Source of the DNA: Oncomelania hupensis
Taxonomy: Eukaryota; Mollusca; Gastropoda; Littorinimorpha; Pomatiopsidae
Assembly (NCBI GenBank): GCA_036898135.1
Contig: CM072511.1
Location: forward strand, 31,717,686-31,781,685
Reading direction: 5' to 3'
Length of the DNA stretch: 64,000 nt
Position 1 is the stretch's first letter. Each line of letters opens with the position of its first letter. Below, piece after piece: positions 42,678 to 54,057 of this stretch. Both the position numbers and the translations under genes were made by a program. Below the pieces are notes generated by a model. The model made no database searches, was not told the DNA's origin, and saw nothing but the letters and a program-made list of their open reading frames with translations.

Positions 42678-43970
42678 GTGACGTGGGGTTTTATTGTTGC
42701 TGAGCTCTGCACAATGGAATGTTATTACCCCCTCGTCTTTGTCTATGGGGATCGCTAGTGAATCTCCCTGTGACTTAACTTAATACATTTATTTGTTTAG
42801 CTCGGTCTGTGGTTAGGCTGGGGTACAGAGATAGATAGAAAAATTGTAAAAGATCACTGTCACACTAGCTTTCACACAGCTATCAAACATAAGTTGTCCA
42901 GCCACTTGATAACAGTAAAAATCACACATTTATTTCCTCTACTCTATACACGATCTTCGAAGTATGAAACTAACTTAAAAGTTCAATTGTCAATGCGAAT
43001 GGTTCGCTCGCTGATAGATCTAGGCAGCTACTTTATCATCATAGGGCACTGGATACTTTTTGCCCTATTGGTGAGAGATCTTGAATAGTGGACTGCTGTG
43101 GTCCTGTGATACCAGTTTTAGTGCACTGTTTCAAGGGACACTTAACTGAGTGGTTGAAACGCTGCATTGTGGTTGATTCTATGACAAGCTGTGTTGTCGT
43201 GGAGTCTTCTCCCTGTGGTTAGACGGGCGGGCTATCTTTGCGCAGTGCTTTCGATGCCTCAGCAGCCAACGTTCAGCGACGACTTGTTTTTTGTTGTTCG
43301 CCTAGTTGAGCCCACAATACAATGCCTGCTCGTCTGTAACATATGAGACAAAATTCTGCACAACCCTGTATAATAGGTGTGTGCAGAGCGTCTCACTGAA
43401 GGCAGAAGTAGCCCTCAGTGATTAGCTCCACATCTCTACATATAAGCGACGAACTGCTACGTCCGGGGTCCACTGGAATCTCCACTCTAATTTCCGATAC
43501 ATATATAAATATAAATCTTGGCTAACTATACACATAGAGAAAGAATTAATATTATACACATTCTCTGGTACAGCCACTTGTCTGCAGGCATATATATTGG
43601 TTAAACAACAGTGGATCCGTACATAATACAACATCCCGTCGGCCGGTCGTGTTCGCCACGTGGACACGCAACGTTGGACTAACAATTCTAAGCATAGCAA
43701 ATTTCATACACATAACTCAACAATAATATAAATACATCACGATGAAACAAAAGTATGTTCATTTACCTTTTTGACAATGTCAGGCCGTGGCTAACTTGAT
43801 TGAATCAAATATTCAACAAGTTCTGCTTCCTAAGTCTGCTCAGGAGATAGATTTCTGCTAGAGTGTAACTGTGTACTGCTCGGCGTTTGAATCTAGACTG
43901 ACTCTTTTACCTCTCTGCTTGAGTCAGCCAGAACTGGTTCTACCTACTCTAGCTGTGTTCTCATTGGCCG
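42678..43970. repeat. Family C dispersed repeat, copy 1
   Basis: About 1.3 kb align with 62228-63570 in the same orientation. Shared phrases include GAGCTCTGCACAATGGAATG-like, AGATCACTGTCACACTAGCT, CATTTATTTCCTCTACTCTA and TAGCTCCACATCTCTA. The block 43731-43805 is identical to copy 2. No protein is recognised. Confidence 0.88.
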
Positions 43971-44156
43971 GAAAAATATGATTGGATATAAAATCGAAGC
44001 TCTATAACGTACGCTGCGATGATGTCACTAACTGTGCGGGCGTCAAGCTACAACTGTGTTGCACTGGCTAAGCAAGGCAACGCTTACTGTGCTGGGTAAA
44101 ACGGCCTCTTGTTACACCGGTTAAAGTAAGACACCCGGAACTTTGACGATGTTACA

Positions 44157-45874
44157 GGGAATCTTAATGTCCCTTTACGTTACGTCACCCAGCGTGATAG
44201 ATAGGCTTTACGACCAGCAGCAGAGTTTGGGAAAAAGGCGAGTCTCATACGCTGTGCGGTCGCTGAGACAAGTACTTCGCAATAAGAATAATGATTGCCG
44301 TGATGAAGACGTTCAAGCATTATTGCGGTAGAACGCACTCGATATATTTCAGTAATGTCTTCACAAGTAAACTTGCCCTTTGGGAGAGCTAAATTTAAAT
44401 ACAATTCATTAAAGATCTTTAGTCTAAAAATTTTTTTTTAAAAAATCTTTAATCAACAGTTGTCCCAACGCTTAAGCCAACTCTTACTCTAGGCCTATTA
44501 TTTGCCGTTGGCGAAGCTGAATGAGTACTTACACTGTTTGATGCGCTACCGCCATGACCTAAAGTGAATATAGTAAGTGTTTACGTACCTATTCAGGCTA
44601 GTGAAGGCTTTTATTGATAACACTGATAGGATACTGCCAAGATCACACACTTCGGGATGCGCCTACTGCCGTAGATTAATTACGTATTTAACTGTTGCTC
44701 TCCTGTCTGTCTCTTTCTGTCTGTCTGTTTCTCTCTTTCCCCCGCCTCCTTACCCAAAACTTTCCCATAAAACAGAAATCATAATAATACATACATAAAT
44801 TATTTGATTGTATTCAGATTCATCCTCTTTTGCCACTTGAAGTAAATACTATAACATCAGTTAAAAACATTAGTAATGAATTAAGTGTGGGATTGGCAAA
44901 AGCTTTAATCAATTCTCCGGTCGCTCGTTTTATTTAACTGAAATTGTTATTGTTCTGTTAGATATTAATAGTCCCTGTGTGTATGTATGTGTTTATATCT
45001 GTCTGTTTAAATGCGTGAATCTGTATGTATGGTCTTTATCATCTTGATGAAAAAAGACGTTAATAAAACAACCAACCAACCAGAAATCATAAAACAACTC
45101 AAACACCTCTTATATGTTTCCCCGTTGCTGTTATTAAATGGGATGCTAAAATTTTTTTAAAAACTTCTATTAAGTTATAACTCTACATGCTTTGTTCCAC
45201 TGACCCAGTCACAATTTCTCTATTATCTTTTTTTTTAATGAAGAAGGGGGGGGGGGTGATGAAGAAGGATTGGGTGGAAGGCACGTCTGGGAAGATAAGT
45301 ATATTAATTACTCCATACTTCATTTTGACACATTTGCGACATTTCTTAACATTTATGGACTTCAGTCTCACAGGTTAGAAAAACTGTCATAGTTGGCATA
45401 GATGATCTTTGATTTAAAATAATAAAATAAATGTAAAAGAAATTTAAAAAAAAACAGATTGAAGCCTTTTCAAATAACACTTATCTGAATATCAGCATTT
45501 TCGTGGCGGCGTTGTGGCTCGTTTCTATCACAAGAAGCAAAATGAAAACATGGAATAATGGACCACTATTTAAACTCTCTGCAAGCAATTAAACAGTATT
45601 AACATCGGTTGAACCAGTTTTGAGAAGAAGCCCCAAACGTGTTTATAATATAATTTGACGTCAGCAACCTTGACCTGTGAGAAAGAGCAAAGACGACTAA
45701 CACAAAAACTTGAGTGGTGATTAAAGTATTTGCATCATTTTGAAAAAAAAAAATTTCCGTCATTGTTGAGATAAGTCTAAAAAAATAATTTAAAACAAAA
45801 GAAAATTTAGATCTACCGATTCACAAACAAATTGCCACCGGTTTATTGACCATGAGCTGCAGAACCTGTAAACT
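44157..45874. other. intergenic DNA, no gene seen
   Basis: Mostly AT-rich unique sequence. G- and A-runs lie near 45246-45257 and 45748. No coding region or mobile element is identified. Confidence 0.6.
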
Positions 45875-46080
45875 ATCCTATCCTATCCTATCCTATCCTA
45901 TCCCATAACTCGTAGGTCGTAGTGGCACCACAGATGATCGTTTAATCTGCGTACTCCATCTTTCCCTGTCCCCAGCAACCCTGATTGTTTCGCTCAGTGT
46001 CAAACCAGTCCATTCTCGAATGTTGTCTTCCCACCTCTTTTTGGGTCTCCCTCTTCTTCTACCTCCTTGCACTGTGCCTA
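45875..46080 (-). mobile_element. non-LTR retrotransposon, 200-bp 3' fragment
   Basis: The (TCCTA)n run at 45876-45902 is the GGATA tail on the minus strand. It is followed by CATAACTCGTAGGTCGTAGT and sequence matching the end of the 35283 copy as far as TTGCACTGTGCCT. It holds the last 60 or so codons only. No clear target duplication was found. Confidence 0.88.
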
Positions 46081-46091
46081 ACTGTGTGTAG

Positions 46092-46330
46092 ACTAAAAAT
46101 TAATTAAAATCGGCTCAGGAGTTTTTAAGATACAGGGCAAAACGTATTTAGCAAAAACCTTACCCAGCGACATTGACCTTCGCGACAGAGATAATCTAAT
46201 GGCATGTGAGGCAGGCCACTTAACCCAGGTAATATTCTTACGAAGTTTGGTCAAAATCTTTTTATTGGATTTGGACACATGGCATGCAACCAACCGACAT
46301 CCCAATAGTCCCACCGACCGACCGAAGAAC
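46092..46330 (-). repeat. Family B dispersed repeat, copy 1
   Basis: On the minus strand it reads GGTCGGTCGGTGGGACT, GCATGCCATGTGTCCAAA, GATTTTGACCAAACTTCGTA and GAAGGTCAATGTCGCTGGG. These match 61345-61600 in order. I see no head or tail that would name the class. Confidence 0.78.
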
Positions 46331-46966
46331 AGACCGACATTTGGCTTATTCTGATTCCAGAATATTTTCAAAGTCTCTCCAGATAGTATCAGGAAAGGCA
46401 AACAAGCGTCACATGAAATATATTCACGGGTATTCCTAGTGCATCTATTCAATTCAATTCAGTATTTCATTTTAAAAGTCTCTTCAGGTATAACGTATGA
46501 TTTTAAACCACTTCCTCCTCACGCTTGGACATACAAACACATGCACCTATATGACGAAGGACAAGTCGTAAAATATACTCAAACGTACATTCATGGAAAC
46601 GGGGTCAGTAAGGAAACCCTTGGCTTAGCAAGGAATAGGCCTGTCTAATTGGTTGGTCACGGTCATCCTTGGTCAGTAACTGGTCAAACCAGGAATAATG
46701 GTTAGTGCCAGAGATTAGAAAGACAATCCGGTAGTCCTTAGTGTGATTACCCCCATTGATCCTGGCCAGTCCACAGTGAGTAAGAAGTAATTAGTGATTC
46801 CTTCTTCAACGGTTGGGCACTACCAGGAAGAGTCTTACTGTAAGCTGGTAGGCATCAGGGAGATAGTGTTTTGTTTAATCCTTTCCATTTGATATGCTCT
46901 TCTCTCCAAAAGCAGATGGTCGTCTGCCTGCTGCATGGCAAACACGATGTCAAAATCGGCTAACAA

Positions 46967-47018
<52 letters not shown>

Positions 47019-47709
47019 ATGACAACAACAACGACAACGACAACTTCTTCTTTCTTTCTTTCTTCATGTCTTTCCTTTCCATGATCTCTTCTTCGTTGAT
47101 CTTCGTTTTTTATTTTTTTTTTTTTTAAATAAGGTCAGGGAATCCTGATATTAATAAACACGAAGTTAATCGATACGGAGTTTTAAAAACGTTCCTTAGC
47201 TCATTGCAATGTAATTATCCCTTCAGAAACGATAACTACTTCACTTCGATTCTACAGCAGACGACAATGGCTGAGCCCGCCGAGACATCCACTCCTTCTC
47301 TCTCTCTCCCTTCCACCCCTCTCATTTTCTCCCCATCTGTATCCTTACTCCCACATTTCACCCCACCCCCCACCCCCGCCCTCTGCCTCTCCCTTCTCCC
47401 ATACTGCTCCCACACGCCCTCACTCCTTCGTATTAGGCGGCTACTGTATCTTGTTTTGTATGACGAGTAGTTATAGGGAGCGAGTGCTATTGTAGGGTAT
47501 TGATAGTGGCATGGAAAAGTAATGGCTTCCCAATGAGTTCTAATGATCACCACTGGGCCGGCAGCGGCGCCCAACAAGAGTTTGATGAATGATTCGTAAT
47601 TGCCCGCTTCAAGTCTTCTTCTCCCGGGTGGCAATGGGGTGGGAAAGCGTCTTAAGGTCTTGGGGAGAGGGAGAGAAAGAGAGAGAAAGAGAGAGAGGGG
47701 GGGGAGAGG

Positions 47710-47749
<40 letters not shown>

Positions 47750-47997
47750 GGGGGGGGGGGAAACTGCCGAGGCCGAGGGTCTAAGACACCCGTTTAAAAC
47801 AAGAAGCGGGTGCAGAAAAAAAGGTATTATTAGATTGTGGAAATCAAAACGTGTTTCTATAGGATGAATAAGTTCTATGTGTGTATGCCTTTTTGCATAG
47901 ACCTCTATGTTCGAATCATAAGGTGATTTAGCATTAGCAACAATAATGAGTAAGTGATAATGGATAATTTTTGCTTTAAAGGGTGAGGAATGGGTGT
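46331..47997. other. intergenic DNA with ATC and GA repeats
   Basis: It contains an (ATC)n array at 46968-47018, a pyrimidine-rich stretch at 47295-47420 and a GA/GGA-rich run at 47666-47760. The segment 47430-47620 is of higher complexity and contains TAATGA and GTAATTG, possible homeodomain sites. No gene is recognised. Confidence 0.55.
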
Positions 47998-48290
47998 AAA
48001 AAATTTAAAGGTAGTCCCATAGCCTTGTGGACGATAGGGGAGCGTGATGTTGGAGATCACATTTATCTTGGGTCAGCGTAATGAGGGTGATGCCCCATCT
48101 CTCTCCCTCGCAGCTTTACCTTCCCCACCCTTAAGAGAGTAGGTACTCAGTCACAGTTGAGTCAACTGGGGGCGTTGTTATTTGTCGCTTCACGTTTTGC
48201 GGTCACCCATCCAAGTGCTAACCGCATTGAACGGTGCTTAACTTGCGACACAGTAGCGAGTGCTCCAACCACTGCGCTATCCGACACACC
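47998..48290 (-). mobile_element. SINE with 5S rRNA-like promoter region, full-length copy
   Basis: The duplication AGGAATGGGTGT is perfect at 47986-47997 and 48291-48302. On the minus strand the head reads GATAGCGCAGTGGTTGGAGC, which resembles a tRNA A box. GCAAGTTAAGCACCG and GGTTAGCACTTGGATGGGTG plus ACCGC follow, matching the internal control region of 5S rRNA. The body is about 200 bp and ends in an AT-rich tail. It is an element, not a 5S gene: the outer 5S helices are missing. Confidence 0.87.
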
Positions 48291-48302
48291 AGGAATGGGT
48301 GT

Positions 48303-51226
48303 GGTAGTTTAAAAAAACACAAAAGAAATGAATATAGAATAGACATCAACTAACACTTTTTAGTTGACTTAAGCTCAACTGAGTTGAACTGAATTGAACT
48401 GCGGGCATAAGTTTTACAAAATGGGGGGAGGGCGAGGGGAGGCAGAAAAAAGCATCATCTTCATCACATATTGATCTTCAGATGCAGCATTATTGATCAA
48501 GACAACAAAATATAGAGCAATTTCTATAAATGCAAATACCAGGGAACGAGGAGATGGGCTGGGAAGGGGGGGGGGGGGGGCTGGAAAAATACATTGTAGT
48601 ATTCAGAATTTTTAATCAAATAAAGTTAGAGTCAACCTGTGATCAAACACCAGATAGGGTTATAGGGGCGAGTCATTCCAAATAAATAAAAAAAGTACAA
48701 ACAAAAGCAATGGTTTAGTCATCAGCGAGGTCTGCAGGAAGATTTGAACGCCGGTGCCAACGGATCCAGTTGAGAACCTCCCCACTGCCACAGCCACATC
48801 CGTCTCTACCCCCACAGTCGGTCACACGCCCCTCCTCCCGCCCTCCTCAGCGGGAGGAGTTGTCGTCGTGTGCTCCCTTCCGGTTCCTCCCTGGCCGCTG
48901 CTGTAGCCTGTTATTAGCGCTTTCATATCTCATTATACTCCCCTTGCCGCTAAAAGCAACATTAATTTGCAATCCCCAAGCTCGATCGGTTTCTCACTGA
49001 AACACGACCCTAGCTCGCCATGTACCCGATCATTTTGCAGTTTACCGCTTTAGCGACTTGCCCTTTCCTTGCTATTCAATTAACTACTAGCCGAGAAGGA
49101 GGAGGAATCAGAGGTGGCGGAGGAGAAGAAGGGGGAGGTTTAGGACTAGGGGGGGTCGGGTCCCAGGGATACAGCTAAGGGGGTGGACAGCGTAGGTGGC
49201 CTTTAGGGTGACTGATGCCTAATGCCAGACAACAGCGTACGCCGCACAGAGCCTCAATTACACTGAGTGATTTATCATGGGCGTTAAAAAAAGGACACAA
49301 CAGTCTTTAAAGAATTGTCTCTGCCTTTTTGTCCTTGTTCTGTCGCCCTGGCGGCAGACTTGGCGGCTGCTACCTAAAACTCGGCCCCCCCCCGTAAAAC
49401 GACTTTTAACTTTATGGATTACAGTTTTAATGTGACTTTTCCTCGGGGCCCTATGTCTCAAGTACTAGCATTAAACGACCATATAACAGCAAAAGGTAAC
49501 TCGAGAGACTGGCCATTGGTGGGGAAAATGCTGTTTTCGTTTTACATTGGGTACAGAGTTTCCTATCGACATTTAATTACGCCTCGCCGTGTCTCTGGCA
49601 TGCATTATGTTAAAGAGGATAGGTGAATAGTCTATCCGTATATGGGATCTTCTGGTAGGTTAGTTGTCTGTATTCTGTAGATCTGTACTGTCTTTTAAAT
49701 GTTAAGATTATAGGCCATGCTGTCTTATCAACGCCAATTCAAATTACCACGTTGAAATAAAATGCTTGTTGAAAAAGTAATTTCGTAGACGTAAGTTAAC
49801 TATAGGCTAATGAAGAAGCGTTTTTGACTTTTAGATCTAGTTTTAAGCTCTTTAAAAAGTGATTGTATGAATGTTTGTAATTCCACCAGTCGGACTTTTC
49901 GATTCTAACCTCTTCTAAAAGAAAATAACTTTCCTTTTACTAAGTTTTACTTCTACAGAGTAACAGCCTGTTGGAAAAGTCTGATATACGATAACACACT
50001 GACAATCTGCCCAGTTTGTATTCTAAGTCGAAATTATTTTATATACCCTTTTTAATTGCATGGCAACAGAACTTGTGTTTCCAGTGCATGTTAGAAGCAT
50101 GCATGGTGCAAAATCCTCCATACATTCTCTTTAAAACAGGCTACACCACATAAGATATAACTGCAACAACAGTCACACTCCATTTATCAACTCGCCCAAC
50201 AAAACACATGTTAATTTGGCACCTTGTACGTGATCGGTTCGGCTTGAATCTCTTTAAAACACTACACCTTGCCACTCGGCTCTTGGGTAGCTCGTACACA
50301 GAGGGTCTAGGACTTTGACGAAAATTAATTAACTTTCCCAGAAAGAAAGGAGACATCCTAGTCGTCACTGATACTCAAGTGTGTTAGGGTATAGCAAGCT
50401 TGCAAACGACGGTGATAATTCCCCTTGAAGCCAAGCGGTAAACTAGGTGGCGCCACGTATGTGGCACTTTTTGTAAGGGAGAAATAGGAGGCGAAACTCG
50501 AGCTGCAAGCGGAGGCTAATCTCATGCAAAAATCTCGCTTTATTCAAACGCGAAGTTTGTTCCCCTGAATTTGCATGTTTCCTTCTCAGTATCTGTGAGA
50601 CTGGAACGCAGTTGCATGCATGTATCACATGATACACAATGAATAATATACATGTGTAATGATTCAGGATTTTTTTTTTACTAATACAAACAAACAAACC
50701 AAACGTTTTAACTAAACCAGTAAATTGTACAACTTGTAACAACTCAACTGTAAACTAATAGACCATAAATACCAAGTATTGAGAATTTAATGATACCTAA
50801 AGTGTAAACCCGTTATATTTAACATTGCACGTGTCTCATGAATAACTGCCGGATCAGGTGTCATCATCATCAATACAAAAAACTTGTATCGTGAGCGATT
50901 TCCCCCCAAAATTAGCTCAAAGCGCTCCAAGATTATTCATCAACGCCCACCTAATCGTAGTCATCGTCGACGTCGTCGTTATCAGTTATTAACATCAACG
51001 GCGGCATCAATTTCGCTGTTGCTGCCATTGTATCTGACATTTGTATTCACCTGCGGCAAATTTGACATCATAGACTCAGCGTTACTGGCGAGTATAATGC
51101 ATAATTAAATAGCATCAGTAACTATCATCACCGTCTTCGTCGTCAGTAGCATCACCATTATTGTCGTCGTCATCATAAACATCAGCATCAACGTCGTTGC
51201 TCTCGATGTTTTTTTTATACTAGGCC

Positions 51227-51228
<2 letters not shown>
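48303..51228. other. intergenic DNA of mixed composition, no gene seen
   Basis: It contains G-runs at 48563-48580 and 49386-49392 and a GC-rich stretch at 48770-48910 with a 10-bp perfect hairpin at 48832-48859. The region 49200-50800 is high-complexity unique DNA without a recognised coding region. A GTC/ATC-rich imperfect stretch lies at 50940-51200. Confidence 0.55.
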
Positions 51229-51258
<30 letters not shown>

Positions 51259-51490
51259 CTTCTTCTTCTTCTTCTTCTTCTTCTTCTTCTTCTTCTTCTT
51301 CTTCTTGTGCTAGCTGCTCCTCCTTTTTTTGTGTCTGTTGTTCATCTTACATATCGTTATCATAACTGTCCACTTCTTTTTTTTCTGGTTCTTTTCCTCC
51401 TCACCCTACTCTTCCTCCTCCTCCTCCATCATCTCCTCCTACTCTTCTTTTTCTTCTTCTTCTTTGTCTTCTTCTTCTTCTTCTTCTTCA
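51229..51490. repeat. (TTC)n array and TTC/TCC-rich sequence
   Basis: A perfect TTC run lies at 51229-51306. After about 60 bp a looser TTC/TCC/TTT pyrimidine tract continues to 51490. Confidence 0.93.
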
Positions 51491-51778
51491 GACAACAACC
51501 CTGTATGTGTGAACATATGAATGTGAGGGTGGCTCTAGAGGTGTGCAAAGCGAGAAAACGGCCGTGCTGGAGTGTCACGTGATGCGGGCACGCAAGAAGC
51601 GCGAGACATCCGTCTGGAACAGGGGCTATGAGATGGGTGAAATGATGAATTCAGGTTGCTGAGTACAGGCATCGTCATATAGCAGAAGGACGTGCAATTC
51701 TTCCAAAGTTCAAAACGTAAGTCCAACGAAGGCTTAATTGTCCAGAAACTTGGAAAAGCATGGATATTTGCATATACA

Positions 51779-52182
51779 AAGAAGAAGAAGAAGAAGAAGA
51801 AGAAGAAGAAGAAGAAGAAGAAGAAGAAGAAGAAGAAGAAGAAGAAGAAGAAGAAGAAGAAGAAGAAGAAGAAGAAGAAGAAGAAGAAGAAGAAGAAAGA
51901 AGAAGAAGAAGAAGAAGAAGAAGTAATAATAATAATAATGATAAGAAGAAGACGAAGAAGAAGAAGAAGAAAAAGAAGAAGAAGAAGAAGAAGAAGAAGA
52001 AGAAGAAGAAGAAGAAGAAGAAGAAGAAGAAGAAGAAGAAGAAGAAGAAGAAGAAGAAGAAGAAGAAGAAGAAGAAAGAAGAAAGAAGAAAGAAGAAGAA
52101 GAAGAAGAAGAAGAAGAAGAAGAAGAAGAAGAAGAAGAAGAAGAAGAAGAAGAAGAAGAAGAAGAAGAAGAAGAAGAAGAAT
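51779..52182. repeat. (GAA)n array of about 400 bp
   Basis: About 130 GAA triplets are interrupted near 51897, by an AAT block at 51923-51940 and by AAAGAAG steps near 52074-52095. It is the longest GAA tract in the window. All open frames over it are Glu, Lys or Arg runs and are not genes. Confidence 0.98.
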
Positions 52183-52214
52183 TAAAGCTTCGTAAAATGG
52201 GGAACCTCTTAAAG

Positions 52215-52350
52215 TGTCATGAACGCTGGTTTTCTTTGCCGAAGGTTGCGAGTTCGAACCCCGCGTGGGTCGAACTTACATGACTGAAGTACGAGACTAT
52301 TCTGGACACCGAGAGTTTTCTCCGGGTACTCAGGTTTCCTCCCTCCCTTC
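52215..52350 (+). mobile_element. possible tRNA-derived SINE, single copy
   Basis: GCGAGTTCGAACCCCGCGTG at 52248-52267 resembles a tRNA T-arm and B box. TTTTCTCCGGGTACTCAGGT at 52317-52336 resembles a phrase seen in central domains of several animal SINEs. The A box is not convincing. The classification rests on these two phrases. Confidence 0.45.
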
Positions 52351-52489
52351 AATAATAGTATTGGATGCGGTCAATCTAAGATTTTACAAATACAAATTGA
52401 TTTCTATTCCGATTTTTGTATTAGCGATCTCTTCAGATAGGCGCTCTTTGAGTTCGCTTGAAGAAAATGCGCGTAATATCATCCTGTAT

Positions 52490-52632
<143 letters not shown>

Positions 52633-53880
52633 TACGTTGAAGTTGAGTATGAATGTAAGTAAATGCGTACTGTAATAGCCCATGCACGCCAATAGTACTA
52701 CTACTCACGGTGGCGAGAACATGCCTATTCAGTTAGAAAGTATTGTTTTCCAGTCTTATCCCAACCTCCCACTCCCACTCCCACTCCCACTCCCACTCAC
52801 TCACTCACACACTCTCCTGGAATCTAGGCTCTTACCAAGCACTCATTCACATTCATCCAAAGAGATCACTAGATGGTGTCAAAATAGCTGGAGTGCATGC
52901 AGTCTTACGAGACTGACTTATTCCGATTTTGAATCATTACACTCTAAAAACACCGAGCGGTGGGGGATTGTAAGGGTGGGGGATTGTAATGGTGGGGGAT
53001 TGTAAGGGTTGGGGGTGGGAGAGGGATCGTCTATCTTAGAATGAGCATCACAGAGTGCGAAGCGTCAAGCGTCTCACACACTCATGAGTATGCGTGAGGA
53101 GGGCGTCACAAGAGTCATTTGCAGCTGAGTCCTTTCTCACCCATCTTTGAGTAGTTTTTTTTTAATGTGGCCACTGTGGAAGAGAGATCTGGACACGAGT
53201 CGCCGACGGTGCCAGACCCTCATGTCCTGCCTGCACGATAGGACTCGGGAGACTTTGGCCGCAGGAGGCAAAGACTAACGGAGGCTAAAAGAGTATGCGC
53301 CGAATTTGCAATGCGGTCACAGTGGCAGGATAATAATAGTTCATCATGTTCTGTTCACATGTTAGCACATTGAAGACTTGGCCACTGCTAACACTATATT
53401 AGAGGTAATTAAAATGTTAATGTCATGGGCGGTAAAAAGAAAAATTAGGGGGTGGGGTGGGGAGAAAACTCACTGAAATTGAAGCATTTTTGCTATTATC
53501 TATAGCGGGGATGGGAGTAATGGTACAGAAAGAGCCACATCCAGATCAAAGCATTGTTTTAATGGGTTGTCTGCTTACGTTCATTCGATCTTCGCTGACT
53601 GTGCCAATTCTTTTCTGGAGCCAAAATTTAATTTAAAGGCAAATTTCGCGCCTTCAAGCTCATTCTTTCTAGTCTAGACCGATTCCCACAAGTCACTCAA
53701 AGTCATTAACCACTTAAGAGGAAGCATAGCCTTAAAAAGTTATATAAAGTTGTCGCTGGTTAGGATCATGTTGGTTTAATAATTTATTCCTCTAAGCAGA
53801 GCCTTCATTAAGAATCGACACACTGATCTACAGTGGAACGCGCTCTGAGCATGGAAAATGAATATTGTCGCTATACAAGT
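52633..53880. other. intergenic DNA, no gene seen
   Basis: A (CCCACT)n-like run lies at 52766-52798 and a short GGGGGATTGTAA triplication at 52961-53005. The sequence is otherwise unique. Confidence 0.6.
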
Positions 53881-53883
53881 CAC

Positions 53884-53923
<40 letters not shown>

Positions 53924-53960
53924 TTCATCATCATCTTCTTCTTCTTCTTCGTCGTCGTCG

Positions 53961-54028
<68 letters not shown>

Positions 54029-54057
54029 GTCGTCGTCGTCATCATCTTCATCGTCAT
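53881..54057. repeat. compound ATC/TTC/GTC array
   Basis: ATC blocks are separated by TTC (53931-53950) and GTC (53951-53960 and 54028-54039) blocks. Confidence 0.95.

Larger units (their letters stand above)
42436..44156. mobile_element. 1.7-kb element with terminal inverted repeats, contains Family C core
   Basis: TGTAACATCGTCAAAGTTCC at 42436 is repeated exactly in reverse, ending at 44156, and similarity extends about 10 bp further inwards. The interior includes a TTAGGG-type tract and a 1.3-kb core shared with 62228-63570. Overlapping open frames occur on both strands, but none resembles a transposase. The ends TG...CA could also suggest an LTR, although inverted repeats this long argue for a DNA transposon. 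Confidence 0.65.

Noticed and set aside
43422..43700. Conserved minus-strand protein in Family C (also 62987-63232)
   Set aside because: Similar peptides appear, but open frames occur on both strands and frames shift between copies. No domain is recognised, so it was kept only as a repeat.
42436..44156. Solo LTR
   Set aside because: Ends are TG and CA, but the exact terminal inverted repeat of 20 bp is longer than usual for an LTR, and no primer-binding site or polypurine tract was seen.
47998..48290. 5S rRNA gene
   Set aside because: Only the internal promoter portion matches. The terminal helix and 5' third of 5S are absent, and target duplication shows a retroposon.
51692..52195. Lys/Arg/Glu-rich proteins over the GAA array
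   Set aside because: These are translation artefacts of a trinucleotide repeat in three frames.
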